From an uncultured Caryophanales bacterium (GTDB lineage Bacteria; Bacillota_I; Bacilli_A; RF39; UBA660): a stretch of DNA of 64,000 nucleotides. Positions 1-9,160 of the stretch are shown in pieces; the first letter of the stretch is position 1; every line of letters starts with the position of its first letter. The notes below the pieces were generated by a model that worked only from the letters and a program-made list of their open reading frames with translations, was not told the origin of the DNA and searched no databases. The stretch is from NCBI GenBank assembly GCA_947302515.1, contig CAMYVT010000001.1, positions 62,001-126,000 of the forward strand. The letters are read 5' to 3'. Made by a program: the position numbers and the translations under genes.

Positions 1-752
1 AAATGTTTTCTCAAATTGGATATAGCAATACAACCTTCACCTTGGATTTGGGAGACAAATTTGATACCAGTAATGTAACAGATATGAGATTTATGTTTAA
101 CAAAACAGGGTATAATAGTCAGGTTTTCACTCTAGATTTGGGTAACAAATTTGATACCAGTAAAGTAACAAAAATGCATCAAATGTTTAGAGAATTGGGC
201 TATAAAAGCGCAGTGCTTACTCTTGATTTGGGTGATAAATTTGACACTAGTAGTGTATCAGATATGAGTTATATGTTTACCTCAACAGGCTTTAGTAGTC
301 AGGTTTTCACCTTGAATTTGGGCTCAAAATTTGATACAAGCAATGTAACAGATATGAGTTGCATGTTTCAATCAACAGGCTACAACAGTCAGGTTTTAAC
401 TTTAGATTTGGGTGATAAATTTGATACGAGCAATGTTATAGGTATGGGTGGTATGTTTGAATCAACAGGCTTTAGCAGCCCAGTATTCACTTTAGATTTA
501 GGTGATAAATATGATACTAGTAAAGTGACAAATATGAATCAAATGTTTTCTAATACAGGTAATGCTAATGATAATTTAGAAATTGATTTATCACCATTTA
601 ATTTCAATAGAGTCAGTGGATCTGTACTTATTTTTCAAAATTGGAAAACAACACAAAAGATATACGTAAAAGATGCTAATGATCAAAATTGGGTTATTGC
701 TAATAGTGGTAATAGTAATTTAACTACAAGTAATGTTTTGATTAAGACATAA
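1..752 (+). CDS. DUF285 (BspA-like) repeat surface protein, 3' part only
   Basis: This is the C-terminal part of a surface protein; the frame is open to the left window edge and the first whole codon begins at base 3. It holds six copies of a 30-residue unit (consensus core FTLDLGDKFDTSNVTDM preceded by MF..TGYNS) and a degenerate last unit, followed by a C-terminal cap containing KIYVKDANDQNWVI and ending TTSNVLIKT. The same unit and cap are found in the proteins at 6973-9147 and 46960-47754, so these are paralogues. DUF285/BspA-type repeats are known from leucine-rich-repeat-like surface proteins of gut and oral bacteria that often bind host or partner cells. The role here is inferred from the family. 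The N-terminal anchor lies outside the window. Confidence 0.85.
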   Translation, partial: MFSQIGYSNTTFTLDLGDKFDTSNVTDMRFMFNKTGYNSQVFTLDLGNKFDTSKVTKMHQMFRELGYKSAVLTLDLGDKFDTSSVSDMSYMFTSTGFSSQVFTLNLGSKFDTSNVTDMSCMFQSTGYNSQVLTLDLGDKFDTSNVIGMGGMFESTGFSSPVFTLDLGDKYDTSKVTNMNQMFSNTGNANDNLEIDLSPFNFNRVSGSVLIFQNWKTTQKIYVKDANDQNWVIANSGNSNLTTSNVLIKT

Positions 753-779
753 AAAAAGAACCTTATGGTTCTTTTTTTA
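753..779. terminator. Bidirectional terminator
   Basis: A 10-bp stem AAAAAGAACC / GGTTCTTTTT with a TTAT loop lies between two convergent genes, giving a T run on both strands. It ends the DUF285 gene and the ATPase gene. Confidence 0.85.
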
Positions 780-2681
780 TAATTTAGGTATTTCTGTTTG
801 AGGATTTGCCTGATATACTTGTTGATTTTGATTATATGCTGTATATCCCTCAGTAGGTTGTACATATGTAGGATTAGTATAAACTGGAGCAGTATACGTA
901 GTAACATCTTGTAATGGCATTTCTGGGATTGCTCCAGGCATTACAGCTTGTTGTACCATATCAGGTTGAATCATTGGTGCAGTTGTAGGTGAACCATATG
1001 TATACATAGTTCCAACATCAGCAGTTTGAGTAACAGGAGTTTCTTGAGTAATATTTACTGCTCCTGCTTGCACTGGATTAACATAAACTGCATTAGTAAT
1101 ATTATTTTGTTCTGTTGGTTGTGCATAACCATTTTCTGTAACAATTGGTATTTCTGGTGTGGCATCAAATGATGCTACTCCAGGAACAACATATGTATTA
1201 TCAACAATAGGCGGAACAATATTAATATTATTTTCCTCAAGTGATTGAATAGCTTCTGGTTGTGTATCAGGAGTTGTTTCTGGACTATCAGGTCCCATTA
1301 CAGGAGGAGCTATAATAAGTGTATTTTCTAGTTTCTTAGGTTCTTCTATTAAACTATCTGGATCTTCTTGAACTTCTTCCTCTTTAGGAGCAGAATCTTG
1401 AATCTCTACAGCTATTTCATTTTCATAGTTATCATCATCTTCATTTTCAATCTCAATAGTACGATATACTTCTTCAAATGAAGTTAAACCTTCCAAACAT
1501 TTAATTAAAGCATCTTGTAGCATTGTAATAGTTTTTCCAGTATAAACCATCTTTGCAAGTTCTTTTTTCTCTAGTTTTTCATGGTTTAATGCAGCACGAA
1601 TATCATCGTCTAATTCAAGAACTTCATGGAACGCAATACGTCCATGATATCCTCTACGACAATGTTCACATCCATGAGGGTTTGCATCCCATACTTTATC
1701 AACATCCATATTCATGAATTTCTTAAATACTTTTTTCTCATACTTAGTAGTATCTCTTTCATATCGACAATCAGGGCATAACATTTTTGCAAGTCTCTGA
1801 GAAATAATACCGGATAAAGCAGTAGACAATAAGTAACGCTCAACCTCCATATCAAGTAAACGTTCAATTGTTGCAAGAGCATTATTGGTATGGATAGTAG
1901 ACAAAACTAAGTGACCTGTAATAGAAGCACGAACAGCAATTTGTGCAGTCTCAGAGTCACGAATCTCTCCGATAAGTATTACGTTGGGGTCTTGACGTAA
2001 TATAGAACGAAGAGCAGCAGCAAAGGTCATACCAATATCTGCATTTACTTGTACTTGGTTGATTCCCTCAATATTCATTTCTATGGGGTCTTCAACAGTA
2101 ATAACATTTGTTTCAGGTTTATTAAGTCCTTGTAGAATAGAGTATGTAGTTGTTGATTTACCAGAACCAGTAGCACCAGTGGTAAGAATAATACCATTTG
2201 GTAAAGTCATCATTCTCTTAATTTTCTCAAGGTTGTTTGGGTGGAATCCTAAAGTTTCAATTCCTTCCAAACTACGTGAATAGTCTAAAATACGGATAAC
2301 GATTTTCTCTCCTTCATTTAATGGCAAAGCAGACACACGCATATCCAAATATTGATCTCCAAAATTACCTTTAATCGCACCATCCTGAGGTAGACGTGAC
2401 TCAGTGATGTTCATATTAGCCATAATTTTTAATCTCGTCGTTAAATTTTTTTCATAAGCTTTAGGTACAAAAGTATAGTCTTGACAATCACCGTCAATCC
2501 TAAAACGTACCATCATTCCTTCCCCTCTAGGGTCAAAATGTATATCTGAAGCACCGTATTTTGCAGCTGCAATGATGACATAATCTGCAATTTGTGTAAC
2601 AGGTGTCTTTGTAAAATCAAAAGACACCATGAAACTCTCGGTACCTTTTTGAACTCGTTTGACATCAAATTGGACCATCAT
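777..2681 (-). CDS. GspE/PilB-type secretion/pilus assembly ATPase with long C-terminal tail
   Basis: This is an assembly ATPase of the type IV pilus / type II secretion family, 634 residues. The Walker A motif GATGSGKST is at about residues 169-177, the Walker B motif LIGEI at 236-240, and a tetracysteine zinc site is formed by C302, C305, C338 and C341 (CPDC...CEHC). The N-terminal MshEN/GSPII_E domain of full-length PilB is missing, so the front resembles ComGA-type ATPases. After about residue 430 an acidic, then Pro/Gln/Thr/Tyr-rich tail of some 200 residues has no counterpart in the family that I know of. The start is supported by AAAGGGG just upstream. It is divergent from two prepilin-like genes (2773-4430), which are plausible substrates. 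The platform protein and prepilin peptidase are not in the window. Confidence 0.9.
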   Translation of the reverse strand: MMVQFDVKRVQKGTESFMVSFDFTKTPVTQIADYVIIAAAKYGASDIHFDPRGEGMMVRFRIDGDCQDYTFVPKAYEKNLTTRLKIMANMNITESRLPQDGAIKGNFGDQYLDMRVSALPLNEGEKIVIRILDYSRSLEGIETLGFHPNNLEKIKRMMTLPNGIILTTGATGSGKSTTTYSILQGLNKPETNVITVEDPIEMNIEGINQVQVNADIGMTFAAALRSILRQDPNVILIGEIRDSETAQIAVRASITGHLVLSTIHTNNALATIERLLDMEVERYLLSTALSGIISQRLAKMLCPDCRYERDTTKYEKKVFKKFMNMDVDKVWDANPHGCEHCRRGYHGRIAFHEVLELDDDIRAALNHEKLEKKELAKMVYTGKTITMLQDALIKCLEGLTSFEEVYRTIEIENEDDDNYENEIAVEIQDSAPKEEEVQEDPDSLIEEPKKLENTLIIAPPVMGPDSPETTPDTQPEAIQSLEENNINIVPPIVDNTYVVPGVASFDATPEIPIVTENGYAQPTEQNNITNAVYVNPVQAGAVNITQETPVTQTADVGTMYTYGSPTTAPMIQPDMVQQAVMPGAIPEMPLQDVTTYTAPVYTNPTYVQPTEGYTAYNQNQQVYQANPQTEIPKL

Positions 2682-2772
2682 TTCAACCCCTTTTGTCTAC
2701 TTTCTATGGTATTTTACTATAAAATATTATATAATAATTTTGAAAGAATAGCAAGGAGAGGGAGAATGAAAA

Positions 2773-3627
2773 ATGAAAAAAATTAATAATAAAGGATTCG
2801 TCTTAGCAGAAACCCTAATTGTATCTGTTTTTTTAATGGTTATGTTCACCATGATTTATTCAAATTTCTACCCTCTAATAGGTGAATATGAGAAAAGAGA
2901 AACATATGATGATGTTGATGGAAAGTATACAGCATACTGGATAAAAAAATTAATTGAAAGTAATGGATATTCACTAAAAGGATCAGATATTAAAATGATG
3001 AATGAATATGGTTATATTAGATTTGAATGTGATGATGTTACTACTGATAATAATCAAAGAGAAATGTGTATTAATATAGTTAATTCATTAGAAATAAATA
3101 ACTGTGATAGTTATGGTAATGGTTGTGATGCTTTTATTACCAAATATACAATTGGTGCTACCTCAGGAGCAGCATCTGATAAGAGTTTTAAAGAACTAAT
3201 TAGAACTCAATCAATTAAACGTTGGCAAGAAGCTTGTATTTTACAAAAACCAGCAGGAGGAGAAGTATCAGTTAGTGTAGCATCTTCTAGTACTGGTTGT
3301 GCAACTGCTGCATTTCAAGAATGTTGTCATCAAAAGGGTTTGGGTACTTGTACAACACCAATACTTGATGAAACTGTAGATGACTATGATGAATTATATA
3401 GCGATCCAGTAAAATCTATAGAAAAGACTAATATTGCTAAGTACTGTAATAATAGACTAACTAAAAAATCATTTACTTCTCCAACAAAAGACTATATCTT
3501 ATCACTTCCAAATTATACAATTCCTCATAATAATACAGGAGCAAAATATAGAGTAATCGTAGTTGTACATCACCAAAAGGATCATAATGATTACTATTCA
3601 TTTTCAACAATGGAGGTGATTAAATAA
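2773..3627 (+). CDS. Prepilin-like protein with class III signal peptide
   Basis: The N-terminus KGFVLAETLIV matches the type IV prepilin motif: cleavage after the Gly, Phe at +1 and Glu at +5, followed by a hydrophobic helix of about 20 residues. The rest (284 residues in all) is a Cys-rich exported region with NNCDSYGNGCDAF and a CC...C cluster near residues 195-205, suggesting disulfides. I do not recognise that domain. The ribosome site AAGGAGAGGG precedes the ATG at 2773. The gene is divergent from the assembly ATPase and overlaps the next prepilin gene by one base (TAATG), so the two are co-translated and likely form one minor-pilin or pseudopilin unit. Confidence 0.75.
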   Translation: MKKINNKGFVLAETLIVSVFLMVMFTMIYSNFYPLIGEYEKRETYDDVDGKYTAYWIKKLIESNGYSLKGSDIKMMNEYGYIRFECDDVTTDNNQREMCINIVNSLEINNCDSYGNGCDAFITKYTIGATSGAASDKSFKELIRTQSIKRWQEACILQKPAGGEVSVSVASSSTGCATAAFQECCHQKGLGTCTTPILDETVDDYDELYSDPVKSIEKTNIAKYCNNRLTKKSFTSPTKDYILSLPNYTIPHNNTGAKYRVIVVVHHQKDHNDYYSFSTMEVIK

Positions 3628-4430
3628 TGAACAGAAAAGGTTTCACCACAGTAGAAGTATTAGTATGTTTCGTAGTAGTTTCAATAGTTATGATGTCATT
3701 ATTTTCAACAATTTCATCTTTTAATGAAAAGAAATTACAAGAATCATATAGAGCTCGTGTATATGAGTTTAAAAATAGTTTAACAAATGTAATACAAGAA
3801 GATATTATAAAAAGAGGTTTAACATATGCTAAAATAACTGATAATAAAGAAGCTCCGGGTTCATCAATAGGTAAAAAATATACCGTAGATTTAACATTTA
3901 AAGATGGAGTTCAAAAAAGATTAGTAGTTTTCCAAAGATTTACTAAAACAGCCTATCGTATAGAAGGTTCTGAACAAGATGATACATTCTATATAGAATA
4001 TGGTATTCCAGAGGGAAATACTGCTGGTTTAACTCCAGATATGGTACGTTATGATTTACCAAATTTAGGAGAAACGTATGGTAGATATAACAATGATACA
4101 AATACTTATGTTCAAGGTGTAGTTGAAGATGGAGATTATAAGTGTTATGAAGGACCAAATGGAACAGGAGCAGCTTATCATAACTGTTGGGTAGCAAAAG
4201 ATTTTCAAATAAACAATATTGCTATAAATATTACTAACGAAGCAGATCCCGATATAGAAAGTCATGTATTAAATATATATATTGGTTTTTATCATCCTAA
4301 CTTAGGAACAAAGTATGCCATAAACATTGTTGCACCAATAGATTATCAATCTAGTAGTGTTGATGAAAGTGGAACTTTCCCAATTGATAATTCTAATGAA
4401 CATAGTGTAACAGGTATTTATTACCCTTAA
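3627..4430 (+). CDS. Prepilin-like protein (minor pilin or pseudopilin)
   Basis: The start RKGFTTVEVLVCFVVVSIV is a class III prepilin signal: Gly|Phe cleavage site and Glu at +5, then one hydrophobic helix. The 267-residue protein has an exported domain I do not recognise, with two Cys near residues 172 and 181. GGAGG at 3612-3616 inside the end of the previous gene serves as ribosome site and the start overlaps the previous stop. It probably acts with the neighbouring prepilin and the divergent ATPase, in a pilus or DNA-uptake/secretion apparatus whose other parts lie elsewhere. Confidence 0.75.
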   Translation: MNRKGFTTVEVLVCFVVVSIVMMSLFSTISSFNEKKLQESYRARVYEFKNSLTNVIQEDIIKRGLTYAKITDNKEAPGSSIGKKYTVDLTFKDGVQKRLVVFQRFTKTAYRIEGSEQDDTFYIEYGIPEGNTAGLTPDMVRYDLPNLGETYGRYNNDTNTYVQGVVEDGDYKCYEGPNGTGAAYHNCWVAKDFQINNIAINITNEADPDIESHVLNIYIGFYHPNLGTKYAINIVAPIDYQSSSVDESGTFPIDNSNEHSVTGIYYP

Positions 4431-4434
4431 TAAG

Positions 4435-4459
4435 AAAGTATCCATTGGATACTTTTTAT
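4435..4459 (+). terminator. Rho-independent terminator
   Basis: Stem AAAGTATCC / GGATACTTT with a three-base loop and a short T run follows the prepilin pair. Confidence 0.75.
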
Positions 4460-4538
4460 ATACACAAATATGACAAGTAGTATTAATCTTTGTATATATT
4501 TACTATATTATTTGTTATAATAATAATAAGGTGATAAG

Positions 4539-5558
4539 ATGTTCAAAAAAACACTTAATGTTATTAAAGAAACAATTAAAGAAGAATATAAATTTATCAT
4601 TTTTTGTATATTATTAGTAGTAGTATTAAACTTTCCCCTTAATTATTACATTGTAATGGGTGGAGGAATAAGTGATGCTTCATCTAGAATAAGTGTAGAA
4701 GGTAAGAAACAAAGTAAAGGAAGCTTAAATATAAGTTATGTATCTCAATTAGATGCTAATTTATTATTTTATGGTTTAAGTTATATAGTTCCTATGTGGG
4801 AAAGAGAAGATGCTAATAATTATAAGTATTCTGAAGAAGAAAACTTTGAAGATATTCAATTTAGAAGTGATTTAGATTTAATAACTGCTAATGGTACAGC
4901 AACATATTGGGCTTATACTATGGCAAATAAATCTGTAGAAGAAATATCATCAAAACTATATGTAATTGTAATATATCCTGATGATTATAAAACAACTTTA
5001 AAAGTAGGAGATGAAATACTAAGTATTGATAATCAAAGTTATAAAACAATAGTAGAATATTCTGATTATCTTCAAACAAAAAAAGTAGGAGATAATGTCT
5101 TAATAAAAATAATACGTAATAAAAAAGAAAAAGAAATAGAAGCACCAATATATGAATTAGAAGGAAAAAAACTATTAGGAATTAGTCTTCAACAAGTAAA
5201 AGAATATAAAACAGATCCTAAAGTAAATATAAAGTTTAATAAAAGAGAATCTGGTCCATCAGGAGGACTAATAACTACTTTAGAAATATATAATCAATTA
5301 ACTAAAAAAGATATAACTAAAGGATATACAATCGCTGGTACAGGTACTATTGAACCAGATGGTACAATAGGACAAATAGGTGGTATAGAACATAAAATAT
5401 TAGGAGCAGCTTCAGCCAAAGCAGATATATTTTTATCTCCAGGAGGAGATAATTATAAAGATGCTAAAAAGTATATCAAAAAGAAAAAAATTAAGATAAA
5501 ATTAATTAAAGTAGATACAATAGAAGAAGCAATTAATAAACTGGAGGAATTAAAATGA
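4539..5558 (+). CDS. Membrane-anchored PDZ-Lon serine protease (YlbL/SepM-like)
   Basis: A single transmembrane helix at about residues 18-38 is followed by an extracytoplasmic region, a PDZ domain (about 145-205, LKVGDEILSIDNQ) and a C-terminal Lon-type protease domain. The catalytic Ser is S241 in RESGPSGG and the Lys is K286 in GGIEHKILGA, the dyad spacing expected for the S16 family. At 339 residues it has the normal length of YlbL/SepM proteins, which cleave cell-surface or secreted substrates (SepM processes the competence peptide in Streptococcus mutans). The substrate here is unknown. AGGTGAT sits before the ATG. The stop overlaps the next start by four bases. Confidence 0.88.
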   Translation: MFKKTLNVIKETIKEEYKFIIFCILLVVVLNFPLNYYIVMGGGISDASSRISVEGKKQSKGSLNISYVSQLDANLLFYGLSYIVPMWEREDANNYKYSEEENFEDIQFRSDLDLITANGTATYWAYTMANKSVEEISSKLYVIVIYPDDYKTTLKVGDEILSIDNQSYKTIVEYSDYLQTKKVGDNVLIKIIRNKKEKEIEAPIYELEGKKLLGISLQQVKEYKTDPKVNIKFNKRESGPSGGLITTLEIYNQLTKKDITKGYTIAGTGTIEPDGTIGQIGGIEHKILGAASAKADIFLSPGGDNYKDAKKYIKKKKIKIKLIKVDTIEEAINKLEELK

Positions 5559-6085
5559 GAATTGGAATAGATATGGATGATACTATCTGTAGAACTACAG
5601 AAAAAGTTCATGAATATTTAGAATTATTCTCAAATGAAATTAATTTAAATCCTTTAGATATTATGAATGACGAGGATTTAAGAGAACAATTTCTTAATAA
5701 ATATTCTGAAGAAATATATAAAAATGTTGAAATAAAAAGAAATGTAGAAGCAGTTTTAAAAAGAATAAAAAATAAAGGAAATGAAATATATATTATTACT
5801 TCAAGAAATATTAAAGACTCAGATAAAATAACAAGAGAATGGTTAGAAAAAGAAGGTATTGAAGTAGATGATGTAATAATAAATGCTACTGGTCAAGAAA
5901 GAAGTAATATATGTAAGAAATATAATATAGATTTAATGATTGATAATGATCCATTAAACTATAAAATGCTTATTACTGATGGTATTAATGCTTTATTATT
6001 TGATGATAGAGAAAAATATGAATTAAAAGAAAAATATGTAACAAATTGGTTAGATATAGAAAAATATATAGAAAGGAATCATTAA
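5555..6085 (+). CDS. HAD-superfamily nucleotidase, YqfW/NT5C-like
   Basis: A 176-residue HAD phosphatase. Motif I is DMDDTICRT at residues 5-13, motif II is the Thr/Ser in YIITSRN near residue 83, and the acidic motif IV is in LMIDNDPLN near 130. The family (NT5C-like, YqfW in Bacillus) contains putative 5'-deoxynucleotidases; the substrate is not proven by sequence. It is translationally coupled (ATGA overlap) to the protease upstream and is followed after one base by the next gene, so all three form an operon. Confidence 0.75.
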   Translation: MRIGIDMDDTICRTTEKVHEYLELFSNEINLNPLDIMNDEDLREQFLNKYSEEIYKNVEIKRNVEAVLKRIKNKGNEIYIITSRNIKDSDKITREWLEKEGIEVDDVIINATGQERSNICKKYNIDLMIDNDPLNYKMLITDGINALLFDDREKYELKEKYVTNWLDIEKYIERNH

Positions 6086-6086
6086 T

Positions 6087-6863
6087 ATGAAAAAAATAAT
6101 AATTGTAATGTTAATGTTAGCATGTATAATTACTCCTGTAAAAGCAGCTAATTATACAATGAAAGAATTAATTCCAGAAAATACAAAAACAACTATTAGA
6201 GGAGAAACATTTCTTTATAAAGATTTATCATATAATGAAGGAATAATAAGATTTGGTCTAATTAAAAACAATTCAAAAGATACAACCAACTTATCAATAT
6301 CAGTAGGATTATTTGATCAAGATAAGAAAAATATTGGTACAATAAATTACTGTGCTGAAAGTGAAGAATTAACTACAAAAGCAGAAAAAGAAAACTATGT
6401 AATTGATGTTACTAGTTCACAGTTAGCAACAGGTAAATCATATAAAAATATTAAGTACATTTCTGTCTTAGGAGAAAATATTACTTGTAGAACAGATGGA
6501 TCTCAAGATTATATTGGTGAGACTGTAGAACAAATAGGTATGGCTAAAAACACTGAATTAGGGGAAAGTACTATGATGTTAGTAAGAATACTAGAAGCCA
6601 TAGCTGGAATAATAATGTTTTTGTTCTTATATAAATTCTTATTTACCAGTGCATATAGAAATATTGATGGAGAAGATGTAAGACAAGAATATTCTTATAT
6701 TAATAAAGAGTTAAAAAAAGAAAGAGAAAGAGAATTAAAGAGAAATCCACCAAAACCAAAAGAAATAAAACCAAATAAGACACCTGAACAGAAAAAACAA
6801 GAAGAAATACAAAATGCAAAAGATCTCGCAGATGATTCTGACTTACATAATTTTTACAAATAA
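6087..6863 (+). CDS. Type I membrane protein of unknown function
   Basis: A cleavable signal peptide is seen at residues 1-20 (ends VKA-AN), an exported beta-rich region of about 140 residues with two Cys follows, then a transmembrane helix at about 165-187 (MLVRILEAIAGIIMFLFLY), then a charged cytoplasmic tail rich in Lys, Glu and Pro. I do not recognise the family. AAAGGAATC provides the ribosome site. It is the last gene of the protease-nucleotidase operon, which might mean it is a partner or substrate of the PDZ-Lon protease; that is a guess from position only. Confidence 0.65.
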   Translation: MKKIIIVMLMLACIITPVKAANYTMKELIPENTKTTIRGETFLYKDLSYNEGIIRFGLIKNNSKDTTNLSISVGLFDQDKKNIGTINYCAESEELTTKAEKENYVIDVTSSQLATGKSYKNIKYISVLGENITCRTDGSQDYIGETVEQIGMAKNTELGESTMMLVRILEAIAGIIMFLFLYKFLFTSAYRNIDGEDVRQEYSYINKELKKERERELKRNPPKPKEIKPNKTPEQKKQEEIQNAKDLADDSDLHNFYK

Positions 6864-6864
6864 T

Positions 6865-6888
6865 AAACAGGAATTATCCTGTTTTTTT
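6865..6888 (+). terminator. Rho-independent terminator
   Basis: Stem AAACAGGA / TCCTGTTT with an ATTA loop and T run ends the three-gene operon. Confidence 0.85.
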
Positions 6889-6972
6889 GTGTAAAGTACA
6901 AGTATTATTATTCCACATTCGTTGATATACAAAGAAAAAAATACTATAATAAAAATATAATAGGAGAATTCT

Positions 6973-9147
6973 ATGCTAAAGAGAACAAGAAGAAAAGTAA
7001 GATTTAGTCATAAAAAAAGAAATATTATGATATTCCTTGTTTTTGTATTGTTCTTAGGAATAGGATATTCTACTTTAGGTACAGACTTAGGAATAAATGG
7101 ATCAATTAATCTATCAAAATATAAAAAACCAATTATTCGTACAATGTCTTCAACTGACCAAACATCATTTAAAAATCTAACTTATAGAGATAAAATAAAA
7201 AACATTACTTTAGATGATAGTATTAATCCACCTGATAATGTTATTGCTTCATGGGATATAAGTGCTGCAAGGAATGGTAATGTAATAGCTTATGTTACTT
7301 CAAATCAAGATGATAATACAAAGTATGATTTATATATACAAGGTGATGGACATTTATATGCGAATGAAGATAGTAGCTATTTATTTTATAATTTAAGAGG
7401 AGTAGATGCTATTTATGGAATTGAAAAACTTGATATTTCACTAACTACTAATATGACTAGTATGTTTAGCTATGTAGGATGTAATAGCTCGGTTTTTACG
7501 CTGGATTTAGGAGATAATTTTGATACTAGCAATGTGATAAATATGCAAAATATGTTTAATAACACAGGGTATGGAAGCAGTGCGTTTGTTCTTGATTTGG
7601 GTGATAAGTTTTATACCAACAATGTAACAGATATGCAGAGTATGTTTTATTACACAGGCTATAGTAGTACAGCCTTCACCTTAGATTTAGGTTCTAAATT
7701 TGATACAAGTAATGTAACAAATATGCAAAATATGTTTTATCATACAGGCCATAATAGCCCGGTTTTTACCTTAGAATTAGGTTCTAACTTTGATACAGCT
7801 AATGCAACAAATATGGAATCTATGTTTTCTAATACTGGATATAACAGTCAAGTCTTTACTTTAAAATTAGGTTCTAAATTTAATACATGCAATGTGACAG
7901 ATATGGGTAGTATGTTTTATGGTACGGGAAGGAATAGCTCTGTCTTTACTTTAGATTTGGGAGATAAATTTGATACAGGTAAAGTAACAAATATGAAAAA
8001 AATGTTTTCTTATACAGGCTATAAAAGTTCAGTTTTTACTTTAGATTTAGGGGATAAGTTTGATACTAGCAATGTAACAGATATGAGTGGTATGTTTTTT
8101 ACAACAGGCTTTACTAGTCCAGTTTTTACCTTAGATTTAGGAGACAAATTTGATACTGGAAATGTTACAACAATGTCAACAGCAAATCTAATTAATGGAA
8201 GTGGCAGCTCTGGAGGAATGTTTGAATCAACAGGTTATAATAGTCAGATTTTCACCTTAGATTTAGGTGATAAATTTGATACAAGCAAAGTAATCAATAT
8301 GAATGCCATGTTTAATAATACCGGAAGAAATGATCCAGTTTTTACTTTAAATTTGGGTTCAAAATTTGATATGAGTAATGTAACAAATATGGGTAGCATG
8401 TTTTCTGGAACTGGATATAGCAGTCAAGCCTTCACCTTGGATTTGGGAACAAAATTTGATACTAGCAATGTAACAAATATGAGCAGTTTATTTAATTCAA
8501 CAGGCTATAGTAGTCCAATTTTTACTTTAGATTTAGGAGATAAATTTGATACCAGCAATACAACAAATATGAATCAAATGTTTTATAGAACAGGCTATAA
8601 TAGTCCAGTTTTTACTTTAAATTTAGGCTCAAAATTTGATACAAGTAATGTAACAGATATGCATGGTATGTTTAGTATGGCAGGCTATAATAGTACGGTA
8701 TTTACACTGGATTTGGGCGACAAATATGATACCAGTAATGTAACAGATATGGGTAGTATGTTTCAATCAACAGGCTATAATAGTACAGTATTTACACTAG
8801 ATTTGGGCTCAAAATTTGATACCAGTAACGTAACAGATATGAGTAGTCTTTTTGCTACTACAGGTAAAAACAATCCAGTCTTTTCTTTGGATTTGGGTTC
8901 AAAATTCAACACCAGTAAAGTAACTAATATGTTTCAAATGTTTTATCAAACAGGTTATACTAATAATAATTTTGAAATTGATTTATCAACATTTGATTTT
9001 AGTAATGTTACAACATATACTTATATTTTTGCCAATTGGAAAGCAACAAATAAAATATATGTAAAAGATGCTAATGATCAGAATTGGATTATTACAAATG
9101 GTGGTAATATTTATTTGACTACAAGTAATGTTTTAATAAAGACATAG
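6973..9147 (+). CDS. DUF285 (BspA-like) repeat surface protein, complete
   Basis: A 724-residue protein. Residues 1-45 carry a basic start, a hydrophobic anchor (IFLVFVLFLGIGYSTLG) and the motif TDLGINGSIN; this leader resembles the non-cleaved or signal-type starts of many gut Firmicutes surface proteins. A unique region of about 110 residues (ends near LYANEDSSYLF) precedes sixteen 30-residue DUF285 units and a degenerate last one, then the cap KIYVKDANDQNW and the end TTSNVLIKT. One unit near residue 405 has an insertion (STANLINGSGSSGG). GGAG precedes the ATG. No LPXTG signal is visible, so the N-terminal anchor is the likely attachment. The YitT-like gene follows 13 bases later with no terminator between. 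Confidence 0.88.
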   Translation: MLKRTRRKVRFSHKKRNIMIFLVFVLFLGIGYSTLGTDLGINGSINLSKYKKPIIRTMSSTDQTSFKNLTYRDKIKNITLDDSINPPDNVIASWDISAARNGNVIAYVTSNQDDNTKYDLYIQGDGHLYANEDSSYLFYNLRGVDAIYGIEKLDISLTTNMTSMFSYVGCNSSVFTLDLGDNFDTSNVINMQNMFNNTGYGSSAFVLDLGDKFYTNNVTDMQSMFYYTGYSSTAFTLDLGSKFDTSNVTNMQNMFYHTGHNSPVFTLELGSNFDTANATNMESMFSNTGYNSQVFTLKLGSKFNTCNVTDMGSMFYGTGRNSSVFTLDLGDKFDTGKVTNMKKMFSYTGYKSSVFTLDLGDKFDTSNVTDMSGMFFTTGFTSPVFTLDLGDKFDTGNVTTMSTANLINGSGSSGGMFESTGYNSQIFTLDLGDKFDTSKVINMNAMFNNTGRNDPVFTLNLGSKFDMSNVTNMGSMFSGTGYSSQAFTLDLGTKFDTSNVTNMSSLFNSTGYSSPIFTLDLGDKFDTSNTTNMNQMFYRTGYNSPVFTLNLGSKFDTSNVTDMHGMFSMAGYNSTVFTLDLGDKYDTSNVTDMGSMFQSTGYNSTVFTLDLGSKFDTSNVTDMSSLFATTGKNNPVFSLDLGSKFNTSKVTNMFQMFYQTGYTNNNFEIDLSTFDFSNVTTYTYIFANWKATNKIYVKDANDQNWIITNGGNIYLTTSNVLIKT
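7482..8967 (+). repeat. 90-bp tandem repeats encoding DUF285 units
   Basis: About sixteen imperfect units of 90 bp (30 codons) run head to tail; two ATG TTT T.. unit starts are exactly 90 bases apart at 7641 and 7731. One unit carries an in-frame insertion around 8170-8215. Similar arrays of about six units and one to two units occur at 1-560 and about 47450-47600. Confidence 0.85.
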
Positions 9148-9160
9148 AAGGAGGAATTAT

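Noticed and set aside
4457..4498. Inverted repeat TATATACA / TGTATATA before the PDZ-Lon protease gene as an operator
   Set aside because: Arms are eight AT-rich bases with a 26-base gap; this is expected by chance in such sequence and no second copy was seen.
7482..8967. CRISPR-like array from the regularly spaced repeats
   Set aside because: The repeat period is 90 bases in frame and encodes a protein repeat; there are no spacers and no cas genes.
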